64,000 nucleotides of DNA from Larsenimonas salina (GTDB taxonomy: Bacteria; Pseudomonadota; Gammaproteobacteria; Pseudomonadales; Halomonadaceae). The stretch is taken from NCBI RefSeq assembly GCF_023736155.1, contig NZ_JAMLJJ010000002.1:62001-126000 (forward strand). The letters run 5' to 3'. The position numbers and the translations under genes were made by a program. This document shows positions 38,802-48,465 of this stretch, piece after piece. Each line of letters begins with the position of its first letter. Positions within the stretch are counted from its first letter, which is position 1. Below the pieces are notes generated by a model that was given only the letters and a program-made list of their open reading frames with translations, did no database searches and was not told the origin of the DNA.

Positions 38802-39197
38802 TCAAAGGCCTGAATCGGGCCAGTGAAATACTTCCTCTTCGCCTCCCGCCTTGACGCGATAGAACCGGTCCGGCTCATCGCCTGGCTGCCAGCCGCCGAG
38901 TGAGCAGCGCACCTCGACGCCGAGCGCGGCTTGTGCAGCCCTTGCGCAGTCCACATCCCGCGGCCAGGGGGTGGCGCTCGAATCGAGCCAGAGGCTCGAG
39001 AAACGGTCCGCCGCATTTTCGATCAACAGCACCGGCAGTTCGCCTTCGGCCATCGTGAACAGGGTACGCCATTTGCCCTTGCCGCTTGGCTGCCAGTCGC
39101 GCGTCTGCGAGAAGGTCTCGTTCAGCCAGGCAAGGATGGTGTCCTTGTCGATCGGGGCGAGGTAAATCTCGATATCGGGAAACCGCTCCATGCTCAT
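38802..39197 (-). CDS. Conserved-looking hypothetical protein coupled to dapE
   Basis: A 131-residue soluble, acidic protein (start [17 protein letters not shown]) that I cannot assign to a family. It has mixed alpha/beta character, several Trp ([47 protein letters not shown]) and two Cys. Its ATG overlaps the dapE stop as ATGA, so translation is coupled to dapE. This placement argues for a real gene, but does not show a lysine-pathway role. Confidence 0.75.
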   Translation of the reverse strand: MSMERFPDIEIYLAPIDKDTILAWLNETFSQTRDWQPSGKGKWRTLFTMAEGELPVLLIENAADRFSSLWLDSSATPWPRDVDCARAAQAALGVEVRCSLGGWQPGDEPDRFYRVKAGGEEEVFHWPDSGL

Positions 39198-40336
39198 GAT
39201 CCTAGAAGTCGTTTGAAAATCGCCAGGTAGCAGTCGCTCAGGACATCAAGATCGAGTGCACGAATGCGCTCATCGACCTGATGAATCGTCGCGTTGCAGG
39301 GGCCGAGCTCGATGACGTGCGTGCCGAGCGTGGCGATGAAGCGACCATCGGAGGTGCCGCCGCTGGTGGACAGCTGTGGCGGTGTGCCGGTCGCGTCGGT
39401 GATGCCGTCGGTCACGCTGGTCAGCAGGGCACTTTCAGGCGTCAGAAAGGGCTCGCCGAACAGCGTCCATTCGATGTCGTACTCAAGCCCGTGCTCATCG
39501 AGAATCGCCTCGGTGCGGACCTTGAGGAGCTCGGCGGTGACCTCGGTCGAGAAACGGAAGTTGAACACGACCTCGAGCGTTCCGGGAACCACGTTGGTCG
39601 CACCGGTGCCGGCGTTGATGTTCGAGATCTGAAAGCTGGTGGCCGGGAAAAACGCATTGCCTTCGTCCCAGTGTGCGCGTGCGAGCGCATCGAGCGCCGG
39701 CGCGGCCTGATGAATGGGATTACGCGCCAGATGCGGGTAGGCCACGTGGCCCTGAATGCCCTTGACCGTAAGCACAGCGCCGAGTGAGCCACGGCGGCCG
39801 TTCTTGACGACGTCGCCGACCCGCTCGGTCGAGGAGGGTTCGCCGACGATGCAGTACTCGGGGGCTTCTCCGCGCGCGCGCAACGCCTCGACCACGGCGC
39901 GTGTTCCATGTATTGCCGGCCCTTCCTCGTCGCTTGTCAGCAAAAAGGCCAGTCGGCCCGGGTGGTCCGGCTGTTGGTCGATGAAGCGCTCGACCGCCGT
40001 GACCATCGCGGCCAGGCTCCCTTTCATATCGGCCGCGCCGCGGGCGCGCAGGTAGCCCTGATCGTCGATGGACGGTGAAAAGGGCGGTTGCTGCCATTGG
40101 GCTTCGGGGCCGGTCGGGACCACATCGGTGTGGCCGGCAAGCACGAGCGTGGGCCCTTCCCCGCGGGTGGCCCACATGTTGGTGACGCCGTGGGCATCCA
40201 TGGGCTCGATCGTGAACCCGAGCGCTGCAAGGCGTTCGGCAATCAGGGCCTGGCAGCCTGCATCATCGGGGGTCACCGACGGTCGAGCCAGCAGGTCGCA
40301 GGCAAGCGTCAGCGTGTCGGAAAGGGTATCGGGCAT
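39194..40336 (-). CDS. dapE: Succinyl-diaminopimelate desuccinylase
   Basis: A 380-residue M20-family zinc enzyme cleaving N-succinyl-L,L-DAP to L,L-DAP and succinate in the lysine/peptidoglycan pathway. Metal ligands and the catalytic Glu lie in [31 protein letters not shown] and [12 protein letters not shown], with the final His in [25 protein letters not shown] is also typical. The start at 40336 begins [23 protein letters not shown]. It follows dapD by 48 bases, with an 8-bp inverted repeat between, and overlaps the downstream unknown gene by 4 bases. Confidence 0.95.
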   Translation of the reverse strand: MPDTLSDTLTLACDLLARPSVTPDDAGCQALIAERLAALGFTIEPMDAHGVTNMWATRGEGPTLVLAGHTDVVPTGPEAQWQQPPFSPSIDDQGYLRARGAADMKGSLAAMVTAVERFIDQQPDHPGRLAFLLTSDEEGPAIHGTRAVVEALRARGEAPEYCIVGEPSSTERVGDVVKNGRRGSLGAVLTVKGIQGHVAYPHLARNPIHQAAPALDALARAHWDEGNAFFPATSFQISNINAGTGATNVVPGTLEVVFNFRFSTEVTAELLKVRTEAILDEHGLEYDIEWTLFGEPFLTPESALLTSVTDGITDATGTPPQLSTSGGTSDGRFIATLGTHVIELGPCNATIHQVDERIRALDLDVLSDCYLAIFKRLLGS

Positions 40337-40352
40337 GGTATATCCGTAAACA

Positions 40353-40373
40353 TGGCCGGCGCAGGGCCGGCCA
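40353..40373 (-). other. Inverted repeat between dapD and dapE
   Basis: A perfect 8-bp stem TGGCCGGC / GCCGGCCA with a GCAGG loop lies in the 48-base gap. There is no useful T run on the minus strand, so it is probably a transcript-processing or attenuation structure that could also hinder dapE initiation 17 bases further on. Confidence 0.4.
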
Positions 40374-40384
40374 CCGATCAAGTA

Positions 40385-41410
40385 TCAGTTGTGAGCGTGC
40401 AGGGCATCGTTCAGGGCGATGGCACTCTTGTTGGTGCGGCATTCAAGTCGCCCAGTGGTCGAGTTGCGCAGGAACAGCAGGTCGCTCTGGCCGGCAAGCT
40501 GTCGCGCTGCGACGGTTTCAGCCACCTCACCGTTTTCATCCAGTACCGCGACCTTGGCACCTGCGGTGATGTAGAGCCCGGCCTCGACGGTGCAGCGATC
40601 GCCCAGCGGAATGCCGATGCCGGCATTGGCGCCGATCAGGCAATTTTCGCCGGTACCGATGACGATGTTGCCACCGCCGGACAGCGTGCCCATGGTCGAG
40701 GCGCCGCCGCCGAGATCCGTGCCTTTCTTGAGCATGACGCCTGCAGAAATGCGGCCTTCAACCATACCCGGGCCTTCGGTGCCGGCGTTGAAATTGCAAA
40801 AGCCTTCGTGCATGACGGTGGTGCCTTCACCCAGGTGCGCGCCGAGGCGAACGCGGGCGGTATCGGCGATGCGTACGCCTTTCGGTACGACGTAGTCGGT
40901 CATTTTCGGGAACTTGTCGACGCAGTCGACCGACAGGGTGCGGCCTTCCAGGCGCGCCTTGAGCTGACGAACGGAGAGCTCGTCGATGTCGATGGCGCCT
41001 TCGCTGCTCCAGGCGATGTTCTTGAGCAGGCCGAACATGCCGGTCAGGTTGATGCCGTGCGGCTTGACCAGACGGTGTGACAGCAGATGCAGCTTGAGGT
41101 AGACCTCAGGCACGCTTGCCGGGGCGTCGTCGGTGTCGATGAGCGTCGCCACCAGCGGTCGCTGGCTCTGTGTCAGCGCCTCGGCCAGTTCGGCCTGTTC
41201 GGTGAAGCCGGCTTCGCTGAAGGCGTCGCCCAGTTTTCCGGCATCTTCCGGTAGAAAGCTTACGGCCTGATTGCCTTCGGGCAGCGTCAGTACGCGGCGG
41301 GCAGCCTCGATCAGTTTGGCGCTCGGCTCGAACTGAGGAGCCGGGTAATAGACTTCCAGCCATTCGCCCTGGGTGTTTTGTGTACCGATGCCTAGTGCAA
41401 AGCTCAGCAT
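40385..41410 (-). CDS. dapD: 2,3,4,5-tetrahydropyridine-2,6-dicarboxylate N-succinyltransferase (long form)
   Basis: 341 residues, the Pseudomonas-type long DapD rather than the 274-residue enteric form. An N-terminal domain is followed by a left-handed beta-helix of hexapeptide repeats (about 180-290; VVPKGVRIADTARVRLGAHLGEGTTVM, SGGGNIVIGTGENCLIGANAGIGIPLGDRCTVEAG). It succinylates tetrahydrodipicolinate using succinyl-CoA. It lies upstream of dapE in the same operon. A dapC aminotransferase gene, often nearby in relatives, is not in the cluster. Confidence 0.93.
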   Translation of the reverse strand: MLSFALGIGTQNTQGEWLEVYYPAPQFEPSAKLIEAARRVLTLPEGNQAVSFLPEDAGKLGDAFSEAGFTEQAELAEALTQSQRPLVATLIDTDDAPASVPEVYLKLHLLSHRLVKPHGINLTGMFGLLKNIAWSSEGAIDIDELSVRQLKARLEGRTLSVDCVDKFPKMTDYVVPKGVRIADTARVRLGAHLGEGTTVMHEGFCNFNAGTEGPGMVEGRISAGVMLKKGTDLGGGASTMGTLSGGGNIVIGTGENCLIGANAGIGIPLGDRCTVEAGLYITAGAKVAVLDENGEVAETVAARQLAGQSDLLFLRNSTTGRLECRTNKSAIALNDALHAHN

Positions 41411-41452
41411 GTTTGATCCTCTAGAAGTGATAAAAGCGCGTGAGGGCGCCTG

Positions 41453-41818
41453 TTATGGGATGTGATCGATAAGCGTGTCGTAGTCGTCCGCAAGATACCC
41501 TGCTCGCGCGTCCACGTTCGGCCCGGTGAGTACGGGGCGTTTCATGAGCGAGGGGTGCGTGCTCAAGAGCTCGATTGCGGCCTGAGTGTCGTTGTCAGCG
41601 AGGCGCGCCTTTTCGGTATCGTCGAGCTGGCGCCAGGTGGTGCTGCGGCGATTGATCAGCGTGTCCACGCCCAGTGCCTCGATCAATTGAGTCAGCGTGG
41701 CGGTGTCTAGACCGTCGGCCTTTACATCGATGTAGCGGTACTCGAGTCCGGCGTTATCGAGGTGGCGGCGTGCCTTGCGGCAGGTGTCGCAGCTTTTTAG
41801 ACCGATAAAGGTGAGCAT
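41453..41818 (-). CDS. ArsC/Spx/YffB family reductase-like protein
   Basis: A 121-residue thioredoxin-fold protein of the ArsC-Spx group. It begins MLTFIGLKSCDTCRKARRHLD with a CxxC motif (CDTC), followed by YRYIDVKADGLD and the RRSTTWRQL and RPVLTGPNVDARAGY segments typical of YffB. The cellular substrate is unknown; the family is often found next to dap genes. The start at 41818 fixes the Cys motif at the usual position. The ribosome binding site is weak. It lies between glnD (82 bases) and dapD (42 bases). Confidence 0.88.
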   Translation of the reverse strand: MLTFIGLKSCDTCRKARRHLDNAGLEYRYIDVKADGLDTATLTQLIEALGVDTLINRRSTTWRQLDDTEKARLADNDTQAAIELLSTHPSLMKRPVLTGPNVDARAGYLADDYDTLIDHIP

Positions 41819-41900
41819 GGTCGGGTCCGTGATGATGGCCTGGGGTGCAGTGTGTGCTGATGTGTAAGGCGGTCGATTATAGGCAGCCCGGGGGCTGCGC

Positions 41901-44585
41901 TCAAACCCCCGCCTCGGCATCGAGTACATCGCACAGGCGCTGGCTCAGGCCGTCGAGTCGGCGGCTGTCGGTAATCGCCTGGCCATCAAGGTCCATGATG
42001 AAGAATACGTCTTCGACGCGCTCGCCAAGCGTTGCGATCTTGGCGCCGGACAGGGCGATGTCACATTCCATGAAAATACGGCCCACGCGGGCAAGAAGGC
42101 CCGGGCGGTCCGCCGCGATCAGTTCGAGCACGGTGCGGTCGTTGGTGTCGTCCTGCTCGATGCGCACCCGGGTCGGGACCCGAAAGTGCTTGAGCTGGCG
42201 CGGTGTGTGGCGCGCGACGATGCGGGGGTAGTCGTCCGGGTCGTCGAGCTCATCGACCAGCTGTTGGTGAATGGCGCGAAGCCGCTCGGGGTCGCGAATC
42301 GGTTCACCGTCGTCGTCGAGCAGGATGAAGGTGTTCAGCGTCCAGAGATTACTTGATGTCGCGATGCGGGCGTCGTGGATCGACAGTCCAAGCTGTTCGA
42401 TCGCTGCCGCCGTTGCCGCGAACAGGTTGTTGACCGAGCGGGTATGAATAAAGACCTTGGTGCCGCCATCGGCCATGTCCTCGGTCGGCGCGCTGATCAG
42501 GATTAACGGGGTGACCTGATAGTTGGCCTCCAGAATGCCCTGGGTATGCCAGGCGATTTCGCTGGGGGCGTACTGCAGAAAATACTCATCGCCAAGGGTT
42601 TGCCACAGCTGGTCAACGCTCTCGTCGCGGGTGCCCATGCCCGTCAGCAGTGCCCGCGCCTCGGCACGGGTCTCGTTGACCCATTCCTGACGGTCCAGCG
42701 GGTTTTCGAGCCCGCGTCTGAGCGCGCGTCGAGCTTCGGTATGGAGCTGGCGCATGAGGGAGGCCCGCCAACCATTCCAGAGGGAGGCGTTGGTGGCGCT
42801 GATGTCGGCCACGGTCAGCACGTAAAGATAATCGAGGTGGCGCTCATCGTGCATGGCGGTGGCGAATTCGCTGATGACGTCGGGGTCACTGATGTCTCTT
42901 TTCTGAGCGGTTTTCGACATCAACAGGTGATGCTCGACCAGCCAGCAGATCAGCTCGGTATCGCGGCGGCTGACGCCATGGCGTTCGCAGAAGGCGCGGG
43001 CGTCGATGGCGCCGAGGGTTGAGTGGTCGCCCCCACGGCCCTTGGCGATGTCGTGGTAGAGCCCGGCGATCCAGAGAATATCGTGGCGGGGGAGCTGCTG
43101 CATCAGTGTGCAGGCAAGCGGCGATTGTTCGTCGCTTTCACCCTTGAAGCACTGCATGCCATCGAGCAGGCGCAGCGTGTGGGCGTCCACCGTATAAATG
43201 TGGAACAGGTCGTGCTGCATCAGGCCGATCACGTCGCCGAACTCGGGCAGGTACTTTCCGAGAATGCCGTAGCGGGCCATTCGGGCAAGCTGCTGGGCGA
43301 CATTGCCATCGGAGCGCAAGAGCTCCATGAACAGGCTCTTGTGGCGCACGTCCTGTCGAAAGGCGTCATCGATCAGGTGGCGGTGGTCACGAATCAGGCG
43401 AATGGTTTCCGCGCGTACGCCACCAATGCTTGGGTGCTGGGCCATCAACAGAAATAGCTCCAGCAGCGCACCCGGGCGTCTTAGAAAAACAGTGGGGTAG
43501 CGCGTCTGGATATAACCGTCTCGAATCTCGAAGCGGTTGTTGATGGGCGTGATGGTCGGGGTTTCCGAGTCGCGCAGAATCCGCTCCTCGAAATTCTGCA
43601 ACAGCATGTCGTTGAGTTCGACCAGCGTTGTTACCACTCGGTAGTAACGGCGCATGAACTGCTCGACAGCAAGCCGCTTTTCCGAGTCCTGGTAGCCGAA
43701 AAGCTCCGCCACGGCGCGCTGGTGGTCGAACAGGAGCCGATCCTCGGCGCGCCCGGTCAGCATGTGCAGCGCGTAACGCACCTGCCACAGAAAGGCGCGG
43801 CCCTGGCTCAGAATGCGCAGGTCGGTGTCGGACATGAAACCCTGATCGATCACATCTTTGTAGGTGCGCACGTCGAAATGCCGCTTGGCTACCCAGCCGA
43901 CCATCTGAATATCTCGAAGGCCACCGGGCGAGCTTTTGATGTTCGGCTCCAAGTGGTACTCGGAGTTATTGAACTTGTGGTGACGCGCGATCTGTTCCTG
44001 CCACTTGGCTTCGAAAAACGCAGCGCTCTGCCACATGCGCTCAGGACTTATGCGTGCGTACATCGCATCGCGCAGGCGTTCGGGGCCGGAAAGCGTTCGG
44101 CTTTCCAGCAAATTGGTGATGACGGTGATGTCATTGCGGCATTCACGCTCGCAGTCGCTCAGCGAGCGAACGCTGTGCCCGATATCGAGTCCGATGTCCC
44201 ATAAAAACGTGATGAACGCGGTCAGCGCCTCGCGAAACGGCGTGTCATCGTCGTCTTCAAGCAGCAGCAGCAAGTCGATGTCGGAGCCGGGGTGAAGCTC
44301 GCCGCGCCCGTAGCCACCGACGGCGAGAAGGGTGATGCCATCGCTTGGCCAGTCAAGCCGCTCCCAGGCGATCTTCAGGAGCTGGTCAAGGCACCAGGCG
44401 CGCCCATAGATCAGGTCGCGAATGTCGTGGCCGGCCATGAAACGCCGATCCAGGCGTTCTCCGATCTCTTTCAATGCGATCTTGTACAGCGGAATCGGCG
44501 GACGGCCAGTATCGAGTGAGGCCTTGAAGGCGCTCACGTCGAACAGGTCGGTGTCGGGCACGAAGCGATAGTGGTGCAATAGCAT
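41901..44585 (-). CDS. glnD: PII uridylyltransferase / uridylyl-removing enzyme
   Basis: An 894-residue bifunctional sensor of glutamine that uridylylates and de-uridylylates PII. The nucleotidyltransferase domain (about 60-330) holds GGYGRGELHPGSDIDLL at 90-106. The HD hydrolase domain (about 455-620) holds HTLRLLDG and GLYHDIAKGRGGDHS. Two C-terminal ACT domains follow (TPLILISAPT near 690; TVLELIAADRPGLLARVGRIF near 815). Complete and of usual length. It follows map by 79 bases in the same direction. Confidence 0.96.
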   Translation of the reverse strand: MLLHHYRFVPDTDLFDVSAFKASLDTGRPPIPLYKIALKEIGERLDRRFMAGHDIRDLIYGRAWCLDQLLKIAWERLDWPSDGITLLAVGGYGRGELHPGSDIDLLLLLEDDDDTPFREALTAFITFLWDIGLDIGHSVRSLSDCERECRNDITVITNLLESRTLSGPERLRDAMYARISPERMWQSAAFFEAKWQEQIARHHKFNNSEYHLEPNIKSSPGGLRDIQMVGWVAKRHFDVRTYKDVIDQGFMSDTDLRILSQGRAFLWQVRYALHMLTGRAEDRLLFDHQRAVAELFGYQDSEKRLAVEQFMRRYYRVVTTLVELNDMLLQNFEERILRDSETPTITPINNRFEIRDGYIQTRYPTVFLRRPGALLELFLLMAQHPSIGGVRAETIRLIRDHRHLIDDAFRQDVRHKSLFMELLRSDGNVAQQLARMARYGILGKYLPEFGDVIGLMQHDLFHIYTVDAHTLRLLDGMQCFKGESDEQSPLACTLMQQLPRHDILWIAGLYHDIAKGRGGDHSTLGAIDARAFCERHGVSRRDTELICWLVEHHLLMSKTAQKRDISDPDVISEFATAMHDERHLDYLYVLTVADISATNASLWNGWRASLMRQLHTEARRALRRGLENPLDRQEWVNETRAEARALLTGMGTRDESVDQLWQTLGDEYFLQYAPSEIAWHTQGILEANYQVTPLILISAPTEDMADGGTKVFIHTRSVNNLFAATAAAIEQLGLSIHDARIATSSNLWTLNTFILLDDDGEPIRDPERLRAIHQQLVDELDDPDDYPRIVARHTPRQLKHFRVPTRVRIEQDDTNDRTVLELIAADRPGLLARVGRIFMECDIALSGAKIATLGERVEDVFFIMDLDGQAITDSRRLDGLSQRLCDVLDAEAGV

Positions 44586-44664
44586 GATCAGGTCTCAGCG
44601 TGACATCGTTCTGTAAGTGCCCGACGGGGGTGGCCGCCCGGTTGTATGGCGTCGAGGCGCGGGG

Positions 44665-45453
44665 TCACTCGGTCAGAAACGAGAGGTCTTCGTCCTGGCG
44701 GGTCGTGGTCACGATGCAGCCCGTATCGGTCACGATCAGCGTATGCTCCCACTGGGCGGAAAGGCTCTTGTCGCGAGTGACTGCGGTCCAGCCGTCTTTC
44801 AATACCTTGGTCGCGTACTTGCCGGCGTTGATCATTGGCTCGATGGTCAGGCACATGCCGCTTTTGAGCACGGCGTCGTTATGTCGGTCATAGCCATCAT
44901 AGTGCAACACCTGGGGCTCTTCGTGGAAATTTTTCCCGATGCCATGACCGCAGAAGTCGCGCACGACACTGTAGCCGTTCTTTTCGGCGTGGGACTGGAT
45001 GACCCGGCCGATGTCGGAGAGTCGAGTGCCCTCCTTGACGATCTCGAGTGACTTGTAGAGACACTCCTGAGTCACGGTAGACAGCCGTTCGCCCTTGAGG
45101 TTGTCGCCGACGATGAACATGCGGCTGGTGTCGCCGTAGTAGCCGTTCTTGATCACGGTCACGTCGATGTTGAAGATATCGCCGTTCTTGAGCTTCTTGC
45201 TGAAGTCGGGGATGCCATGACAGACCACGTGATTGAGCGAAATGCAGGTGGCGTGCTGGTAGCCGTGATAGCCGATGGTGGCCGAGGTGCAGCCCAGTTC
45301 GTTTTCAAGGTATTCCTGACACAACCTGTCGAGCTCACCGGTGGTGACGCCTGCACGGACGTGCTCGCTGATCATTTCAAGGACCTGGGCGGCGCAGCGG
45401 CCTGCAACCCTTAGATGTTCGATGTCTTCCGGTGTATTGATCGGGATGGTCAT
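44665..45453 (-). CDS. map: Methionine aminopeptidase, type I
   Basis: A 262-residue enzyme removing N-terminal Met from nascent proteins. The five metal ligands are visible in the family context: two Asp in NIDVTVIKNGYYGDTSRMF, His in DFCGHGIGKNFHEEP, Glu in TIEPMINAGK and Glu in QWEHTLIV. The catalytic His lies in TIGYHGYQHATCISLN. The ATG at 45453 (MTIPINTPEDIEHL) is preferred; an upstream in-frame TTG at 45465 would add four residues. Divergent from rpsB, as in many gammaproteobacteria. Confidence 0.96.
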   Translation of the reverse strand: MTIPINTPEDIEHLRVAGRCAAQVLEMISEHVRAGVTTGELDRLCQEYLENELGCTSATIGYHGYQHATCISLNHVVCHGIPDFSKKLKNGDIFNIDVTVIKNGYYGDTSRMFIVGDNLKGERLSTVTQECLYKSLEIVKEGTRLSDIGRVIQSHAEKNGYSVVRDFCGHGIGKNFHEEPQVLHYDGYDRHNDAVLKSGMCLTIEPMINAGKYATKVLKDGWTAVTRDKSLSAQWEHTLIVTDTGCIVTTTRQDEDLSFLTE

Positions 45454-45545
45454 GTCGGTCTTCAACTCGGTGCTGATCGGTGCGCAGAAACGGCCCGATG
45501 GGGATGGAGAATGCCCGCTGGCGCGGGGCTCGGGCTAAGTTCGGC

Positions 45546-45574
45546 TTCATATTTCAAGTGTTATATGGTATAAA
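45546..45574 (+). promoter_or_regulatory. Candidate sigma-70 promoter of rpsB
   Basis: A -35-like TTCATA (45546-45551) and a -10 TATAAA (45569-45574) are separated by 17 bp. This leaves a leader of about 165 nt before rpsB. Confidence 0.55.
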
Positions 45575-45579
45575 GCCGC

Positions 45580-45747
45580 GCGCTTTCCTGCAAACCATTG
45601 CCACGCCGACCTTCATGCGTCGACGGGCTCGGGAAGGTGTGTAATCAATCCTTAACGACACACACGTACCGTCACATCGTCCAGGGTGCCGCTTTGCGGT
45701 CGGATGCATGGGGTACGTGGAGGCATAACCCGATTCTGGAGAATCCT
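45580..45747 (+). promoter_or_regulatory. Long rpsB 5' leader, possible S2 autoregulatory region
   Basis: About 165 bases of untranslated sequence precede rpsB, with GC-rich self-complementary segments near 45690-45725. In E. coli and relatives ribosomal protein S2 represses its own mRNA through the leader. The length and position fit, but I cannot confirm the conserved structure by eye. Confidence 0.35.
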
Positions 45748-46482
45748 ATGTCAGTTTCCATGCGTGATCTGTTGAAAGCCGGTGCCCACTTCGGTCACCA
45801 GACCAAATATTGGAACCCGAAGATGGGCAAGTACATCTTCGGTGCGCGCAACAAGATCCACATCATCAACCTCGAGCACACTCTGCCGGCGTTGAATGAA
45901 GCAACTTCCGTGATCGAGAAACTTGTTTCCAACAACAACAAGATTCTCTTTGTCGGCACCAAGCGTGCGGCAAGCAAGATCGTCAAGGAAGAAGCCAACC
46001 GCGTTTCCCAGCCGTTCGTCAACCATCGCTGGCTCGGCGGCATGCTGACCAACTTCAAGACGATTCGTCAGTCCATCAAGCGTCTGCGCGAACTCGAAGC
46101 GATGCATGAAGACGGCACCTTCGCAAAGCTGACCAAGAAAGAAGTTCTGATGGCCACGCGCGAGCAGGAAAAACTCGAGCGTTCCATCGGCGGTATCAAG
46201 AACATGGGCGGCCTGCCGGACGCGATGTTCGTCATCGACGTTGATCATGAGCGCATCGCGATCAACGAAGCGAACAAGCTGGGCATTCCGGTCATCGGCG
46301 TTGTCGACACCAACTCCAATCCGGATGGCGTCGACTACGTGATCCCGGGTAACGACGACTCCATTCGTGCGATCCAGATCTACGTTCAGGCGATCGCGAA
46401 CGCATGTGGCAAGGCGAACGAAGCCTCTGCCGATGAGTTCGTCGAAGTGGTTGACGAAGAAGCCCCGACCACTTCCGAGTGA
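45748..46482 (+). CDS. rpsB: 30S ribosomal protein S2
   Basis: 244 residues. The start [26 protein letters not shown] is the classical S2 N-terminus. [36 protein letters not shown] and [13 protein letters not shown] are intact. An acidic C-terminal tail is present. The ATG at 45748 follows CTGGAGAATCCT. It is the first gene of the rpsB-tsf unit, with a hairpin before tsf. Confidence 0.98.
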   Translation: MSVSMRDLLKAGAHFGHQTKYWNPKMGKYIFGARNKIHIINLEHTLPALNEATSVIEKLVSNNNKILFVGTKRAASKIVKEEANRVSQPFVNHRWLGGMLTNFKTIRQSIKRLRELEAMHEDGTFAKLTKKEVLMATREQEKLERSIGGIKNMGGLPDAMFVIDVDHERIAINEANKLGIPVIGVVDTNSNPDGVDYVIPGNDDSIRAIQIYVQAIANACGKANEASADEFVEVVDEEAPTTSE

Positions 46483-46537
46483 TGCGTGTGACGCTATCGC
46501 GCATGCGGCAGCGTTTCACGACTGTAGTGTAAATTGT

Positions 46538-46571
46538 CGAGGCTCCGGTGAATGAGTGTGCCGGAGCCTCG
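46538..46571 (+). other. Intercistronic attenuator-like hairpin between rpsB and tsf
   Basis: A perfect 11-bp inverted repeat (CGAGGCTCCGG / CCGGAGCCTCG) with a 12-base loop and no T tract. Partial termination or RNA processing here would set the S2:EF-Ts ratio. Confidence 0.65.
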
Positions 46572-46613
46572 CGTCATATTGATGATCATTGCGATCAACG
46601 AGAGGATCTAGAC

Positions 46614-47486
46614 ATGGCAGCTATCAGCGCATCTCTGGTCAAGGAACTGCGTGAACGCACCGGTCTTGGCATGATGGAATGTAAGAAGGCTCTGACCGAG
46701 GCCGACGGTGATATCGAGCAGGCGATCGAGAATCTGCGTAAGAACGCAGGTCTTAAGTCCGCCAAGAAGGCTGGGCGTGTCGCGGCTGAAGGCGGTATCA
46801 TCACGCGCGTTTCTGACGATGCGAAACTTGCCGTAATGCTTGAAGTCAACTCCGAGACTGACTTTGTCGCTCGTGACGAAAACTTCCAGGCGTTCGCGTC
46901 CAAAGTGGTCGATCGTGCGTTTGAAACCAAGCAAAGCGACGTTGCCACGCTGATGGAAGGCGAGCTCGAAGACGCGCGTACACAGCTGGTTCAAAAAATC
47001 GGTGAGAACATCTCCGTACGTCGTGTCGCGATCGTCGAAGCGCAGGACGGCGGCGTGCTGGGTGCCTACGTACACGGCAGCCGCATCGGTGCGATCGTCA
47101 AGCTCAACGGTGGCGAGCAGCAGGCTGCACACGACATCGCTATGCACGTTGCCGCGATCAACCCGTCGGTCTCTCACCCGGAAAACATGCCGCAGGACGA
47201 GCTGGACAAGGAAAAAGCAATTATCCTGTCTCAGCCTGACATGGCAGGCAAGCCGGAAGAGATCGCCGAGAAAATGGTTCAGGGCCGTCTGAAGAAGTAC
47301 CTGGCTGAAAACAGCCTGGTCAATCAGCCGTTCGTCAAGGACCAGAACCAGACGGTCGCCGAGTACGCCAAGGCCAGCGGCAATGGTGAAGTCGATTCCT
47401 TCGTTCGCTTTGAAGTTGGTGAAGGCATCGAGAAAGAAGAAGTCGATTTCGCCCAGGAAGTTATGGAACAGGCGCGTCGCAGCTAA
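46614..47486 (+). CDS. tsf: Translation elongation factor Ts
   Basis: A 290-residue guanine-nucleotide exchange factor for EF-Tu. It begins [33 protein letters not shown]; the EF-Ts signature [11 protein letters not shown] and the second-subdomain [15 protein letters not shown] are present. The ATG at 46614 follows GAGAGGATCTAGAC. It is followed by a 12-bp stem hairpin, and pyrH starts 243 bases later. Confidence 0.98.
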   Translation: MAAISASLVKELRERTGLGMMECKKALTEADGDIEQAIENLRKNAGLKSAKKAGRVAAEGGIITRVSDDAKLAVMLEVNSETDFVARDENFQAFASKVVDRAFETKQSDVATLMEGELEDARTQLVQKIGENISVRRVAIVEAQDGGVLGAYVHGSRIGAIVKLNGGEQQAAHDIAMHVAAINPSVSHPENMPQDELDKEKAIILSQPDMAGKPEEIAEKMVQGRLKKYLAENSLVNQPFVKDQNQTVAEYAKASGNGEVDSFVRFEVGEGIEKEEVDFAQEVMEQARRS

Positions 47487-47502
47487 GCGCGTCTCCGTTC
47501 CT

Positions 47503-47543
47503 GAAAGCCGCGAGGTGGTCTTGCCCGCTCGCGGCTTTCGTAT
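47503..47543 (+). terminator. Hairpin terminator after tsf
   Basis: A perfect 12-bp stem GAAAGCCGCGAG / CTCGCGGCTTTC (47503-47514 / 47528-47539) with a 13-base loop. The T-rich tail is short (GTATAT), so termination may be incomplete. Confidence 0.6.
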
Positions 47544-47729
47544 ATCCAGATGATAGTGATGGTGGCCCAGCCGGTGTGTGATCTGTAGGCTTGTTTCCAT
47601 AAGGAAATGCCGTACGCTCGGTCAGGCCGTAGTTGTTGTCGCGATTTCATCGCCAAGATGGCAGTCATTTGCTATTGATCAGGTGCTGCGAAAGCGGACC
47701 TCAAGTTTTTAGCCCTCCAGGAGTAGTGC

Positions 47730-48461
47730 ATGCCCCCCAATGAGCGTAGAGCCAAGTACAAACGCGTCCTTTTGAAACTGTCTGGCGAGGCCCTGACGGG
47801 CGACCAGGAGTTCGGGATCGATCCCAAGGTGCTGGATCGCATGGCGCTTGAAGTCGGTCAGTTGGTCGGTATCGGTGTTCAGGTAGGGCTGGTCATCGGC
47901 GGTGGCAACCTGTTTCGTGGCGCAGCGCTGCACGCCGCTGGCATGGAGCGCGTGACAGGCGATCACATGGGCATGCTTGCAACAGTCATGAATGCACTGG
48001 CCATGCGCGATGCGCTCGAGCGCTCCAACATTCGTTCACGCGTTATGTCGGCGATTCCGATGAGCGGCGTGGTCGAACATTATGACCGACGTACAGCTAT
48101 CCGCTATCTTACCGGTGGCGACGTCGTGATTTTTTCCGCCGGTACCGGCAACCCGTTCTTCACAACCGATTCCGCTGCCTGCCTGCGTGGCATCGAGATC
48201 GACGCTGACGTGGTCGTGAAGGCAACCAAGGTCGATGGTGTTTACGACAAAGATCCGTTCACCCACGATGACGCAGTGAAATACGACCGGCTGAGTTACG
48301 ATCAGGTTCTGGATCAAAAGCTCGGTGTCATGGACCTCACCGCGATTTGCATGGTGCGCGATCACAACATGCCGGTGCGGGTTTTCGATACGACCAAGGC
48401 AGGCGCGCTTTTGAATCTGGTTGTCGGTTCCAATGAAGGCACTTTGATAGACAGAGGGTAA
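47730..48461 (+). CDS. pyrH: UMP kinase
   Basis: A 243-residue amino-acid-kinase-fold enzyme phosphorylating UMP to [43 protein letters not shown] and [16 protein letters not shown] are diagnostic. The ATG at 47730 follows AGGAGTAGTGC. The 243-base gap after tsf may hold its own promoter near 47660-47690. frr follows 4 bases later. Confidence 0.97.
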   Translation: MPPNERRAKYKRVLLKLSGEALTGDQEFGIDPKVLDRMALEVGQLVGIGVQVGLVIGGGNLFRGAALHAAGMERVTGDHMGMLATVMNALAMRDALERSNIRSRVMSAIPMSGVVEHYDRRTAIRYLTGGDVVIFSAGTGNPFFTTDSAACLRGIEIDADVVVKATKVDGVYDKDPFTHDDAVKYDRLSYDQVLDQKLGVMDLTAICMVRDHNMPVRVFDTTKAGALLNLVVGSNEGTLIDRG

Positions 48462-48465
48462 GACG

